In this document: one piece after another, positions 11,805 through 24,470 of the stretch | How the letters are laid out: every line of letters begins with the position of its first letter | Numbering within the stretch: the stretch's first letter is position 1 | Source: Brienomyrus brachyistius | Taxonomy: Eukaryota; Chordata; Actinopteri; Osteoglossiformes; Mormyridae | Assembly: GCF_023856365.1 (NCBI RefSeq) | Contig: NC_064548.1 | Location: 14,863,642-14,927,641 of the forward strand | DNA length: 64,000 nt | Reading direction: 5' to 3' | Position numbers and translations under genes: made by a program | The notes under the pieces: generated by a model | The model's input: only the letters and a program-made list of their open reading frames with translations | Database searches by the model: none | What the model was told of the DNA's origin: nothing

Positions 11805-12429
11805 CTGAACCTAACAGCGTGGCTACATAGGTTATATCAGCAGTGATTAGCTAAGACGGATCGTACCTCTCATAGTATGGCCTGGAGGAATGTCGTTTTA
11901 TGTGTTGCTATTCTTAAATACATGAAGTGTGATCCATTGTGTAGTGCAATAAACTGAATCAATAAAATAAAATGTTTCTTGGTCTGTAATGTACAATTTC
12001 ACCTTGTTAGCTTCCTTGGTAGTTCTTCCTCTGTGCTTTGTAGCAACTCTCATATTTCTTTTTGCTAATAAAATATAAGCCCTTCTGGGTGTTAAAAAGC
12101 ATAATGAGCATAATTTCATTTCTTCTCTGGGGGCAGAGGGTCTGAGTTTGAGTGCAGTTTGCTGTAGCGCTTTGCAGCAGTTCTGTGATAAATCACTGTG
12201 CATGATATCTAATGTTTAATTCTCCCTGCCATAGGATCACTCAAGGTCTAGAGCAGAACTCATTTGTCAGTATCGTGGTTTCTTCTGTAATGATGCTTAA
12301 CTAGTTACATTTTTAATTACATCAAGTACAGTCAGAAATGCACAGTGTTTCAGTGTGGACAGTATTGTTAGAATTAAGTACCTGTACTGTGATTTTCACT
12401 CCTGAGTTTTCCAACACTTAAGCATCTCA
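11805..12429 (+). other. 3' flank of R2, duplicated after R3
   Basis: It contains AATAAA runs near 11949 and at 12067-12072. The segment matches about 21630-22300 downstream of R3, for example the AATGTACAATTTC word and TAATAAAATAT. No gene is seen. Confidence 0.55.
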
Positions 12430-13163
12430 TATCAGTCGCGGCGCAGTACCAGTTGCATGCCTGCCATTTTCACACAGCACAGAGTTTCTCAGGTCTACCA
12501 ACATTTGCTGTGTTTATCTGATTCTTTGTTCTGAGATTATAATCTCAGTTCATTTGCTAAAGTAGACCTATTTTCAGTTGACCTCTTTTTACGTGCCCAA
12601 AATGTGTCAAGCTGTGAGATTATGATTGTTTGGTTTTTCATTTGCTGACATGCGGAGTCACATGGAGCTGCATTTACTTAACATTTTATATACTAACATG
12701 TGTACATTGATTAGACAACATACTTCACACACCACATACTGTACAAACAAAGTGTAGAAACAGGGACACAGAGACAAGGTAAGACATATTGGTGCCAACA
12801 TTATGTGCTGTGGATGTAAACTGAATTTTAACCCCCAAGATGTGTCAAACCTCCACACTGACGTTTTACAGAACAATGCAGCCCAATGTCACAGACTGGG
12901 TTTCTGCTGCTTTGGTCGTGGGTCAGAAGCTCACAGCCACGGTCAGCTCAGAAAAGGTCTTCGGGAGTCATTGTGGAACATCACATGACATTTCATACAA
13001 AGCTATTTTGCTGCTAGATTTAGTTGCTGCTAGATTTTATTGACTAGATTCTCTTGAGCACAGTTTACTTTTGCTTTTGCATTAAACTAACTATATTAAC
13101 TATCTGAGCACCAACTCAAGAGGGAAACTTCAGTTCAGTGATACTGTTTCAGCAGATGCAAAT
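12430..13163 (+). repeat. Second copy of the R1 upstream block
   Basis: It repeats the order of 1-660, with the best match at 12790-12990. It leads directly into the broken leader exon at 13164 and marks the start of a duplicated receptor block. Confidence 0.75.
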
Positions 13164-13650
13164 ATGCAGAGGAAAACACTGGGGTTTGGTTCAGTAAGCT
13201 CTTGTGGAGTGTGCATGTACTCTCTGAAGGTAAGGAGATCTGCAGCTTACGAGGGTCAATAATTCAGACAAATCACATTTAGGACTGGGATTAAAGTAGG
13301 AATTAAGTTATGGCATATACAGTATTTGCAAAAAAAAAAAACTTAAGGACAATGCACCCAGATGTATGCAGCAAAGTCTTTTTGGATTAATTTAAATACA
13401 TATCACCTTATAGATAAAATTCATAAGTCATATAAAATGAATAATAATTCATATAAAAATTTATAATAAAGACTGGTGGCAATAAGTACATAGTGGCTGT
13501 GGACCTTAAAACTTAGGAATTAGGAAGCACCTGTGACCCAATTACTATTCCTCAGCATTAACAACATACGGCTGTCTTATGAAGGAAATTGATCCTGTGA
13601 ATATACTTGCAGAGACGGATTGAATAAAACCGACTTCAGTACTTAAACAC
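13164..13650 (+). pseudogene. R1psi: broken copy of receptor-like gene R1
   Basis: The leader exon at 13164-13229 begins MQRKTLGF like R1 but is 66 nt instead of 67, a net one-base loss that shifts the frame before the conserved GAAG|GTAAGG donor. Remains of the V exon follow at about 13471-13650. They match R1 from the GGCAATAAG segment through the F-strand region but carry stops, including a TAG after CTTAAAACT, and lack the DEGNYSC codons in frame. No transmembrane or tail exon of this copy is seen. A LINE remnant and an LTR lie beyond it. It is not expected to give a receptor. Confidence 0.8.
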
Positions 13651-14530
13651 TAGGTAGGCAGATGAACTTTATTGATCCTGTCATGCCCGGCTCGTCCGCT
13701 CCTCCTGTGTGCCACGCCCCCTGCCTACCCACGTGTTTTCTCCCGATTGTACCCAGCTGTATCTAGTTCATTTGCTCAGTCCTGTGTATATCAGTCCGTG
13801 TCTTACCCGAGTCCAGTGTCCGTCATTGATGTCTGTTGCCGTCCTGTATTCCCTGCCCCGGATTGCTCCTAATAAACCCCCGTTTTCCCGTATCCTGCTT
13901 GCCTGCCTGCTCCTTGCACGCTCTGCCCGCTTCGCCCGACCGTATCCCGTGACAGATCCAGACTGGGAAATTCATTTGTTATAGCAGCAAGCATAAATTA
14001 GACAACAAAGCACAGTACATATAGCTTAAATATGAGAAAAGGAAGATTTTAGATAAGATAAAATAGAATAGAAAACAGGATGCACGAGAGAAAAAAAATC
14101 AGATAAATAATCAGATAAGTAAGTATGTAGAAGAATTCGAAATAACCACCCTATACTGTAAGTAACAGTAACTGGAACAGCAAGTATTCAGGGCTGTAAA
14201 TGTTAAAGGCAGTGCAAGTGTCGGGTAAGAATGTGCAATATGCGGTCTGCAGTTTAAACAGTGTGCAAGTACACAGATGGAAATGCACAGTGAAAAACAA
14301 TGAAAATCAGTACATAAGAGGGGTTCTTCACAATAAATAAGTACCAACAACAAAGGCAATGTAAGAAGGAGGCTGTAGCAGAGAGCCAAACAGCTACACT
14401 CCATGCCCATATGACAATAGGATGAGCTGGGTTTTCCATGATGGATAGAATTTTCCCGAATGTCCTCCTCTTATCGACTGTTTCAATGATATCAAGGTTA
14501 TTACCAAGTATGTATTGCAACATTTGTGAA
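13650..14530 (-). mobile_element. LINE-like remnant split by an LTR
   Basis: The piece ACTTTATTGATCC at about 13667 continues after the LTR as GATCCAGACTGGG at 13955. This resembles the minus-strand ends of common fish LINEs. The rest, to about 14530, has no open frame that I recognise. The extent is approximate. Confidence 0.5.
13679..13954 (+). mobile_element. Solo LTR, 276 bp
   Basis: It begins TGTCATGCCC and ends CCCGTGACA, has an AATAAA inside (near 13871), and is flanked by the 5-bp duplication GATCC (13674-13678 and 13955-13959). No internal gag or pol lies next to it. Relatives are at 6718, 29700 and 55505. Confidence 0.8.
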
Positions 14531-16040
14531 CATGGGTTTTGACTTATGGAAAAAACAGTGTATGAAATCTGTCTTAAGAGGAGTCAGGGACTATGGTATT
14601 TATGTATTGAATGTTCGGTTTTTTTGTTTTGATTTTTCCTCTAATCAGGAATTAAATCATTTCCATTAGTACAGATATTTTCCCAGTGAATGCTTTTACT
14701 ATGGCACACTGGATAAAATTCACTATTTTATCTGTACTTTTGGCATGTAATACAGACTATGTAAAGGCAGAAATATTAGTCTCTGTCAAAACTAGTCTTA
14801 GTCCAGTACTTCAATAAACGAATATAAAAATAAAGGCTAGGTGCTGTCGGCATGACAACAATGTATTCCCCACACCACCCTGTCACCCCCGTACCCCCAC
14901 CCTAATCCTTACTCCTTTCACACCTCCAACCTCATAACACATCTTGCTGACTGGCTACTGGATTGCTACCGATAAAATATAATATATAAAATGTAAACTT
15001 CATTTTAGAACATTCAAAAACATGTAGACTCTACCTGCCACCCACCCTGAAAAGGACATGCCATTACAGAAAATGGAAGTTCAAATAGCATTTTCATATT
15101 ACCAGTAGGAGGCGCAATTACACCCCAGGTAAAATTGCCATTGCCAGTGAAGTTTAAAAAGGATCCAGATTAACTGTCTTCTGTCTTCAGCTGCCACTTT
15201 TTGCTGCTGCTTCACCTTTGTCTCAGGTGTATCGTGTAGATTTTATCCATATAATGATTTTGTAAAGTGGTAATAGGAACAATCAAATAATTTTAATAAA
15301 GTAATATTATCAAATAGAGTTATGTTGTTCACAAGATCAGGCATCTTCTATAATCACCCTCCCCCTTGCTGCCACTAAGCAGCATTTCTTCAATTTTGTT
15401 ATGATTTGTTTCAAAATTTTAACAGGTTCCGATCGTAATCCATTACGCTCAACTGCTTGGTTGAAACAAAATCTTGGTCTGGACTTTTACTCTCTTTAGC
15501 TGAATTACCCAACTCTGATAACTGCCTATGTCACATATACTAGGAGTTACAGATATTATGTAAGTCTCTGCCAGATTTGTTTAGAGCAGGCTAGCTAAGA
15601 ACACAATATGACCAGTCATGATAGGAGGAGACATCTAGTTTACTTTGGACTGAACCTTTGACCCCAATGGAAATTAGGCGTCTGGTTTTGCTTGCTCTCT
15701 AACCATGTACATCAGTGCTCCTCTCCATTTCTTGAGCATTGGTGTGCTGGTACCAAAACAACCACCATGTCCTGCACTGATGATGTATTTTCCAATGACA
15801 TCGTACTTTCTGGAAATAATGATGTGAATTCATTTCAAATTACATGAAACAACCATGAATCAGAAATGTACATTTTAACAAATCTGATGCATGCTTTACA
15901 ACAAGGTTTTGAAAGACTTCTGAGTTACTCATCTTGCCAACTCTTACTTGCCGCTGACCCAAATATAAACAATGAAAAAAAAGATGCCCCATTAACAACA
16001 AAAGAACATGAGAAAACAGTTAATAAAATGTCAAATAATA
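14531..16040. other. Intergenic, nothing identified
   Basis: No receptor or ligand exon, no long frame and no repeat that I can name. The sequence is AT-rich. Confidence 0.4.
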
Positions 16041-16049
16041 AAGTTCATC

Positions 16050-16660
16050 CCTGACCAAAGGTTGTCTTCCAGCCGGCTGGCCAGCAGAGGGCAGCGGAGG
16101 AGAGTCTCTGCTGCTCCCCAAGACACAACTGCAAGGCTAACCTTATGCACGTTTGCCTATGAAGACACCGTCTTCAGTGCTAAATGACTGTTAACCAGTG
16201 TCTCTCACCTCTGTCATAATCAAGAGTTTTGAATGGCTGGTCATAGGACACATTCATGCAAACCTCCCAACATTCTTTGATCCATATCAGACCTTGACCC
16301 TTCACACCACCGTGACACTTGGACAATAAAGACTCTTATGTGACAATGCAGTTCGTTGACTTCAGCTTAACATTCAACAAAATACTTCATCCCGTAGTAG
16401 ATAAATCACCCCAGCTTGGTCTGAAAATGTCACTATGCAACTGGATGCTAGACTTTCTGACAGAGGGACCGGAGTTTGTCAGAATAATGGATGTCATTTT
16501 GATCCCCTCAGACAGAAACTCCCCAAGGCTGCTCCCTCAGCCCCCCCACTATCTACACTCCTGACATCCAACTGCTTCACCAAGGTCACCTCCAATCACA
16601 TCATGAAGTATTCAGCCAACACCACTGTGATTTGCCTTAGAAGTGCAGGCAGCATTGCTT
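16050..16660 (+). mobile_element. Non-LTR retrotransposon reverse-transcriptase fragment
   Basis: The frame from 16319 contains FVDFSLTFNKI and then LCNWMLDFLTEGPEFVRI, which matches the block of LINE reverse transcriptases usually reading FVDFSSAFN and later DFLT. It is interrupted and short. It lies between R1psi and R3. Confidence 0.7.
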
Positions 16661-16814
16661 AGTTTACGATATACTGCATAAACGCAGACAGATAATTTAA
16701 CAGTCTAATGCTGAATGTTTGTCGCTGTTTATTTCGGCCTGTATACACTAGGATTGGTAAAGTGAAATTTGAGAATGAAACCTTCAGTCAGAATTTTAGC
16801 ATCAAACAATAACA

Positions 16815-17120
16815 TTGCAGCGCATTGACACTGTGTTTATGCGTGGGAGGTTTTCCAGTTGCACAATGGGCACATTCTATTTAAATTGTTTCGACGGAAC
16901 TCTACATGGAAAATTTTGTAGTGCACATATCAGTTTTGTGTATTTCACTGCATTTCCAGTTTTCCAATGCAAACTGTCAGTAGGATCTGGTGTGAAGAGG
17001 GAGACCCTCACTGCCTCTTAGTCGCTTAGTATAAGGTGTCAGGGGTATTTTAATTCCTTTCTTTTAAATGTCTGCAAACCACTTTGTAAACCCTGTGGTT
17101 AAAACAGTATTATATAAACA
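16815..17120. repeat. Dispersed repeat with a second copy upstream of the L3 tail array
   Basis: The segment around 16930-17045, with TTTCCAGTTTTCCAAT and TATAAGGTGTCAGGGGTAT, recurs at about 48329-48475. The family is not recognised. Confidence 0.6.
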
Positions 17121-18399
17121 AAGACTGATTGATTTATTAAATTGTTTGATTGAAATGTTTTAGCAAGGGTTTGTACTGCATAAGGAACATCCAGGGACTT
17201 CAGGGTCGGACAGGAAACTGGTGTAATAAAAGTAGCAGGGAAAAAATTGGAAAGAAAAGACACTGACACATCCCTCCAGGAGAGGACGGCAGCGTGGACA
17301 AGGTCCCTTCATTGTGAACAACCTGGAAATGAAGGGGGGGGGGGGGGGGTGACGTGTCTGTAATAACAGAGGGTGAGGGGAGCACTTCTCATAGGAGACA
17401 CTCCAGCATGATTATGATGTGACCAGTTTCACGGCCTGAGATCTTATGGCCAATGGACTCCACAAGACTCTGCTCGCAGTCCCCCGTCTGAGGTAAAGGT
17501 TTGGAAAAGACGAGTGACAAAAAGAGTGTAAAGGGGGATGCAGTCCTAATAGCCAGCGACATAATGTACTTCTGGCATATGTCTGTTCATTGGACTCAGG
17601 TGCTCCTTTTTAGAAAAGGTCAGTAAGACATCGACCAAAACTAAAAAACATACCTACAGTTTTCCCCTATGTGGTTAGACTGGCTGAAGAGGAACTTTCA
17701 TTGGCTGTGAGGTTAACCTCACTTTTCTCTTTATTGGTTTCTTAATGAACAACCCAAATTAGGTATTAATGCTATTCAATCAAAGTTATGGGATGGTATG
17801 TTGCACAAAAGAAAGTAGGAAACAGCAGGTAACATCTGCACTATTAGTCATTTAAGTCCATTTTACTGAACCGCAGCCCTAAAAACATACAGGAGGTGAT
17901 GAGGCAGGCAAAAGGCATGGAGGTTTGTTAACTTAGGGTCTATTATAACAATAATGTACATCCTGGCTGCTTGTTTAATTCATGCTGCAGTCTTATGTTT
18001 GCATTGTTTCTGTCAGTCATCTAGTTTTTATCATATTACATTGTATTCCTAGTGAACTAATATACAGTGATAGTTGAGGGATTGGTGCTATTCAGATGAT
18101 ACAAAACTCTAACTCTGCTGTTATAACTGAAAGTGAAAATGATTAATTGTTGACATGCTACAACAAAATCCATCCTCTGCATTAACCCATGCGTGACATA
18201 GCAGCTAACAGCTATTACTTAATGGATAGGCAGCAATCCCTCAGTGGTGCCTTGCTGGTCAAGGATTCCAGCCAGCAACCTTCCAATCACAACCACACTT
18301 CCCTAACCCTGCGATTCCCACCACTGCTATTATTGCGTTATTGATGTTGAAAAACCTTTATTTTGCTCATTTTAAAACCAATGCAGAACAGAATATACA
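17121..18399. other. Intergenic, nothing identified
   Basis: It contains a poly-G run at about 17333-17350 and a decayed repeat near 18225-18330. No gene is seen. Confidence 0.4.
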
Positions 18400-18890
18400 G
18401 CTGTGGAAAAAATAATAGGTCACTCCATATATTTTAAGAATTTGCATTGTTACGTTTTGGTTTAATCCTGGTTCTGCTGGCAGAAGGCTGCACTGAGAGG
18501 CAGGCTGCTTCCAGGCTCAGCTTCTAAGACAGCAGCACACAAGAACAAGGTGAAGCAGGAGACACTGGGAACGACCAAAAACCAGCCAGGCAGAGGGCGG
18601 AAGCCACTTTCCAATGCCAGAGATGACTACCAACTTATCCAACAGTGCCTCTTGGATTGGAAGATGACATCAAGTGACCTTCAAAAAAGAATGGGAAACA
18701 TTTAGTGGTGTGAAGTGCACTGCTTGGACAGTGTGTAACAGGCTCCTAGAATCAGGACTGAAGTTCCATAAAGCAAAGGAAAAGCCTTTCATCAATAAGA
18801 AACAGAGAAGAGCCGGGTTGGAATTTACAAAAAAGAACATGATATTTTACACTTTCATTTTTAATTTTGCTGTGGTCTATTTTTTTTAAA
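18400..18890 (+). mobile_element. Tc1-like transposon fragment
   Basis: It starts with an end-like ACAGCTGTGGAAAAAATAAT. The coding-like part at 18600-18840 reads as the DNA-binding half of a Tc1 transposase with several disruptions. There is no catalytic part. The similar end word CTCCATAT recurs at 25365. Confidence 0.55.
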
Positions 18891-19359
18891 GCTGTACATG
18901 TAAAATCTATGGCTTGTGAAATTAAAAATGTATATCATAATGCGGCACCAAAACTATAAAGCAAAACTGAAAGCATTTTAATACCCCAAGTAAAAGCGTA
19001 CTTCAATCCTACAGTAAGTAGAGTACTCGTGAGTTCTGCATGCAGTAGTTGTACATTTCAGTGAGGAATCTAAACTTCACTGCTGCATGTGGTGTGTGTA
19101 ACAATTTCTTGATGACATTCACTTAACCTACTGCTGTGGCTCTGGGGGAAACAAGCATGTTAAATCTGATTATGGCCATGCAAAGGCCCAGAGAAATTTT
19201 CCAATGCTGATGAAAAATATACTCATCGTGGTAAAGCAGCACTCATGCTACAGGAAGCCAGCACCAGCCCTTTGAACTTTGAGGGTGACATTTCCTCACT
19301 AAATGCTGCAAGCGGTTGGATAGAGAGCAGCAGGGTACTAAGACGTTCATGAGAAACCG

Positions 19360-19369
19360 GGAACCGAAA
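19360..19369 (+). promoter_or_regulatory. ETS-IRF composite-like site abutting the R3 start
   Basis: GGAACCGAAA fits the ETS-IRF composite consensus GGAANNGAAA exactly and ends one base before the R3 start codon. It lies in the presumed 5' UTR, so its use is uncertain. Confidence 0.25.
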
Positions 19370-19370
19370 A

Positions 19371-21628
19371 ATGTGGACGTTTATTTCCATTCTGATTATA
19401 CCTGTCACCTTCTGTCACCTGACAAAAGGTTTGTTTGTTTTTATTGTCATTGTCATTTTACTGGTTTATCAAAAGAGCCTGTTCAAAATTATTTACATTC
19501 AAGTGTGTGAATTTCATGTGTATGGTTGTGCAAGTTATTTAAAAATGGGCTTGTAATTTTTTTTCATATTTTCAACATCTGAGAAGAACAGAATTACTGT
19601 ATGGCAGCAAAAGCACCTGCAGCAATGAAGCAAATTAATGTACTTAATATAGACACAGGGGTATCGCGTCATAAAACACAGTAAACTGTTTTACTATTTT
19701 TAAATTGCCTTTCAACTAACAAAATATTTAATTCTCGTAGGTGAAAGCCAGAAAGCCTTGCGTTGTACTAGTGAAAAAGCTAGTACAGATTCCGCGACGC
19801 AAGATGGTAACTAATATTTTTTATAATGACATTAATGTCTGTTGTGCTTTCTAAGTGACGATGTTAGCAATAAACTCACTAACCTAGAATAGAGTTCCGT
19901 TTGTATTATGCGACCAACATATCCTCCAGTTCCATTCATACTTAAGGATGTTTCCACGTGACACCGCTGTAATCAAAAAGGAAGGGGAAGTGTAGCTCCA
20001 AAAATGCATGTATACAAACACATCCAGAATGGAATATATAATATGCAAGAATACCACCATAGACATCGATTTGCTCAACATATTATCTATGTATTCATTA
20101 TTTACACTTTTGAGTCACTTAGAAATTTTCTTGTTTCCAAAAGAAAAGTGATTATTTTTTTGTCCATTAAAATAACATCAGGTTAATTGGAAATTGTTAG
20201 ACATTTATAATGTTGTAAACGACAACTGTAGCTGGAAACAGCATTATCTGCAAACAGCAGCCTTGTGTTCCGGTGGCACGTTGTGTTTGCTAATCCGAGT
20301 TTATCATTTTAAAAGCCAAATTTGATCATTAGAAATCCATTCTACGTCATACTGAAAACTGTTAAGATTGTTAAAGAAGCAATAAAACTGGCCTTCTTTA
20401 GATTAGTTGTTTACCTGGAACATCAGCAATTGTGAGTTCAATTAAAGTCGCAAAATGGCTAGAAACGAAAAATGTTCTACTGAAAACCATCAGTCTGTTC
20501 TTTTTCTGAGACATGACGCCTATTCCTTGGGCAAAGCGTTCCCAAGCTTTTGCACGGTAGTGTATATTACATTTTATTAAAGCAGTATAATTACCAAAAT
20601 AACATGATCTTATGTATGTGTCCTTTGCTACTTTTTCTGTTATCACCCAGCATTTACAGAATACAGAAGTGAGTACTTTGACTTGAATAGCAGCGTTACT
20701 CTGAACTGCTCCAATAAGACATGGGCTTCGATTCTCTTCATTACCTGGATGATAGACATTGACGGAAAGCAGTGTCAAATGGCTCATAGTGATAACGATT
20801 CTAAACATGACACATGTAACGATGGAAAGATCCTGCGCAACAACGCAAACGGAGAAACATACCTGTACATTCCTCACTTTACAAAACGAGATGAAGGACG
20901 GTATCAGTGTGAGACAGTGTACAACGGTGGATCCAGTAAAGTAGTAATAAATGTATCTGCCAAAGGTAAGAAAAAATGTAAGTACATTTATGCATCAAAG
21001 TAATCTTAACTATGGGGTAGCAATCCCTGTTTATTACAATCAATTTGATTAATTAAAACAACAGTTCCTTAGTTGAACAGAATATCAAATGTCATTTGAA
21101 TATATGTTCATAATCGTGATAATGGGTATTTCTGCAGTCCCTCAACAGATAATGTCACACCCCAGCTGGACAGAGAATTATACAGACACACTTCAGCTCC
21201 CCAGTATGTTACATTTATAGAAATGTGGCCTTTAAGTTTCAGTTTCATCAGAAACATGCATGATTCTTTTAGTGCTGGCCAGACTATCTTACAATGATTT
21301 TCTTTTCCAGGCAGAAGAAACTTCAATGTCTGGCAGTGGATAATTATTTATCTCACCCTAATCTGCTTTTTAATGGGCATTTTTGTTGGACTTTATGTCT
21401 TAAGAAACCATCTCAGCAAGATAAGGTATGAAAGTCCATCAAATTTTTATTATGAAAATCAAAAGGAATATTCAAAATAATTTCTTAATGTGATGATTAT
21501 GGTTGAAGAAAAAAAATCACCAGTTGCAAATGTGTTTTTATCTGCATGATCTCTTTCCCCCCAGAAATTGCTGCAAGTTTGGCACGTCAGCTGCCCCCCC
21601 ACTCCGCCAACCACAAAAACGTTGGTGA
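19371..21628 (+). CDS. R3: CD200 receptor-like protein, V domain with C domain deleted
   Basis: Exons 19371-19428 (leader, starts MWTFISILIIPV), 19741-19806 (stalk), 20660-20965 (V), 21138-21203 (C remnant), 21311-21425 (transmembrane) and 21565-21628 (tail) join in phases 1, 1, 1, 1 and 2 to 224 residues. The V exon is nearly identical to that of R2, with LNCSN, FITW, KQC, DTC and DEGRYQC. The C exon is 66 nt instead of 264: it keeps the first five residues and the last seventeen (SHPSWTENYTDT and on). The loss of 198 nt is exactly in frame and keeps both splice sites. The membrane segment reads WQWIIIYLTLICF and ends LSKIR. The tail (starts NCCKFGT) has no tyrosine. The frame is open throughout, so I call it a gene and not a pseudogene. 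A signal at 22139-22144 (AATAAA) may end it. Confidence 0.72.
20398..20580 (-). mobile_element. Tc1-like end fragment in R3 intron
   Basis: The stretch AAGCTTTTGCACGGTAGTGTA resembles a Tc1-type terminal sequence, and the preceding bases look like the edge of a decayed transposase. It lies just upstream of the V exon. Confidence 0.45.
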
Positions 21629-22440
21629 AGGTGTGCAAACTGTGGCAGTAGTTGAACCAAATAGTGAGACTCGGGGGGCGTCGTTAGACCTATTTTAGGG
21701 AGGCCTTTGTGCCCCTTTAAAATGTTTTTTAGTCCCCTAAATAAGTGTGTATTTATTGACTTAAGTCGTGAATTAGATGAAGGAGTCACATCCACAGGGA
21801 CTGCTGACTCTCTTCTAAACTAGCACTAACTGATTAATTTATTGTGATAAATTGTAACTTCTGAAAATCAAACTGATGAGTGGAAAAGGTACACAGGTTG
21901 AAGTAGCATAGTTTTCATGTTTATGCATTAAGGAAAAGAAATCTAGGGAAGAGCTGCAATTATATGTTGCTATTGTTAAGTATATTTGGTGTATTTCGCA
22001 ATGCTTTATTTAACCAATCGAAAAAAAATGTTTAATGGTGTGAAATGTACAATTTCGATAGCTTTCTTTCCTGAAACCCTACACCTGTTCTGTTTCCCAG
22101 AATAATTCTTCTGTACTCTGTAGCAGGTCTTATATCCTAATAAAATATTACCCCCTTGTGAACGCAAAATAAAACTTTATTTAATTTCTTCTCCGGGGGG
22201 AGAGGGTGTGCTTGTGAGAGCAGATTGCTGCAGTGCATTGCAGGAGTTCTGTGACGATTCATACTGCACATCTACACCGTTCTTTATGTTCTGCTCTGAA
22301 ACCCACCAGCCACAGCTTCCGGCTGTGACCTGTTTTCCTGGCTAATGATGCATTATTAGCTGTCTTGTGAGACATATCACAAATGATCAGTGTTCCAGGG
22401 TGGACAGTACTGCTAGAAATAAATAACTATACCTGTGAGA
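21629..22440 (+). other. 3' flank of R3, related to the R2 3' flank
   Basis: It shares the order of short words with 11805-12400, including AATGTACAATTTC and the AATAAA at 22139. No further gene is seen. Confidence 0.5.
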
Positions 22441-22740
22441 TTTTCACTTCCAAGTTCTCCAACATTAAAACACCTGATATGAGCTGTAGCACAGTACCAT
22501 TTGTGTGACTGTCATTTCCACATAACACTGTGCATCCTAGATGTTCCAGTGCTTGCCGTGTACATCTAATTCTGTGGTTTGAGAGTGTGATTGTTTTGTT
22601 GAGTTGAGTCATTGCGAAATATCGCATGACCGTTCACACCAAACGCTTTTGCTGCTACTTTTAGTGCTTGTATTCTCCTGACCACCACAGTTCAGTTTTA
22701 CTTTTGCCTTCAATTAACAACATTAACAAGCCAAGTACCA
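22440..22740 (+). repeat. Third, decayed copy of the R1 upstream block
   Basis: It matches the start of the window (CAGTACCATTTGTGTG, then GTCATTTCCACATAACACTG) and the 12430 copy, but breaks off near 22740 with no leader exon after it. It suggests a third receptor block was once present. Confidence 0.65.
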
Positions 22741-22948
22741 AATCACAAATAAAATATCAGTGCACCAAACAAGGGTACTCTTTAGATGGGATGCCAGTAC
22801 ATCACTGGGCACATGCATGTACAGATGTACAGACACACCAGCACGCACCATGACTGCAGTCCGTCCATCCATCCATCCACCTATCCAACCCACATCAACC
22901 CAAGATGGGATATGTGAAAAATTAACTCCAATGTACTTGTACTTCAGT

Positions 22949-22952
<4 letters not shown>

Positions 22953-22981
<29 letters not shown>
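22953..22981. repeat. (CA)n microsatellite
   Basis: Uninterrupted CA dinucleotides followed by AAAC repeats. Confidence 0.9.
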
Positions 22982-22985
<4 letters not shown>

Positions 22986-22994
22986 AACAAGCAT

Positions 22995-24470
22995 ATATAC
23001 AGTCATGTGAAAAAGAAAGCACACCCTCTGGCAATTCTAAGATTTTATGTATCATATCACATAATAAAAAATCATCTGGTCCTTAGCAGGTCTTAAAATT
23101 AGGAAAATACAACCTCAGATGAACAACACCACATGACATATTACACCGTGTCATTATTTAACAAAAACTAAACCAAAATGCAGAAGCAGTGTGTGAAAAA
23201 TGAAGTACACCCTTACTGCCTCCATGGGAATTAAGAGAGTAAGTAGCAGCCAGGTGCTGCTAATCAAATGCACTTGATTAATTAATCATCAGCAAGTGTG
23301 ACCCCCTCTATAAAAGCAGAAGTTTTAGCAGATTGCTGGTCTGAAGCATTCAGGTGTGTGCGAACACAATACCAAGAAGGAAAGACATCAGCAATGATCT
23401 CAGAGAAACAACTGTTGCTGCCCATCAATCTGGGGGAAAAACCCAAGAGCTACATCTCAGACTCCACAGGCCTCAGTCAGCATGTTAAATGTTAAAATTC
23501 ATGAAAATTAGAAAAAGAACAAGTGTGGCCTGTTAGGAAGGGTTGCCAGGAGAAAGCCTCATCTCTCTAAAATGAACATGCCAGCGCGGCTTAGGATTGC
23601 ATCTGAACAAACCGCAGGACTTCTAGAACAATGTCCTTTGGACAGATGAGACCAAAGTTAAGATGTTTGACCTTAATGCACAGTGCCATGTGTGCCGAAC
23701 ACAGCACAGCCCTACAGTATAAGGAGGTCCTCCAACTTACAGGGAACACTTGGGGGTTGGTGGCAGGATTGGCAGTCACTGGGAAAAAAACTCAGAGGTC
23801 CATTCAGACTAGTGTGGTGCTGAGGTATCACCCACCGCATGGCTGCACTCAGGTTCTCACCCCTGCGGTGGTTTGTCATGTGATGGGTGCGGCAATAATC
23901 AGTGCATACTCCTTACCTCTCTCCTCAACCTGAGATTTGTTGTACTTCAGATCTGTGACAAAACATGTGCCAGATTAAACAGTTTTTGGTTAAAAATATG
24001 CATACATGAAGCACGTCTCATTTTATTACAAAAGCTTAAAAAGAATTGAAAGTAATTTACAATTATGCATCGTAATTACTTTGTGCGAGCAATTTCATGA
24101 GTATCAAAAGTTACAATTAAAGTATGATTTAAATGTACTTTCTAGTCCACTGACCTTGTGTCCTGAGTTATTGTCGCTGTCATTTTTTAAAATGAATAAA
24201 TTAAAAGAATTATTGAGGGTGGGTAAAACTCCACAAAAACACCTCATACAACTGTCAAGCACGGTGATGGAGGGGGTGATGATTTGGGCTTGTTTTGCAG
24301 CCTGAAGACCTGGGCACCTTGCAGTCATTGACCTCCTCTGTATACCAAAGTATTTTAGTGTCACGTCAGGTCAACTTTCCGACACCTAGAGGTTGGCCGA
24401 AATTGGGTCATGCAACTCGACAATAAACCAAAGCACACCAGCAAATCTATAACAGAATGACTGAAAAAGC
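22995..24470 (+). mobile_element. Tc1-like transposon, heavily decayed
   Basis: The left end CAGTCATGTGAAAAAGAAAG is Tc1-like. Transposase traces appear near 23640 (a GACAGATGAGACCAAAG stretch that would encode the DET block) and near 24250 (AAGCACGGTGATGGAGGGGG, the glycine-rich block). The region between 23780 and 24110 looks like unrelated inserted sequence. No intact frame remains. Confidence 0.65.

Noticed and set aside
13164..13650. Calling the second R1-like copy a functional gene
   Set aside because: The leader exon is one base short, the V exon has stops, and no membrane exon follows.
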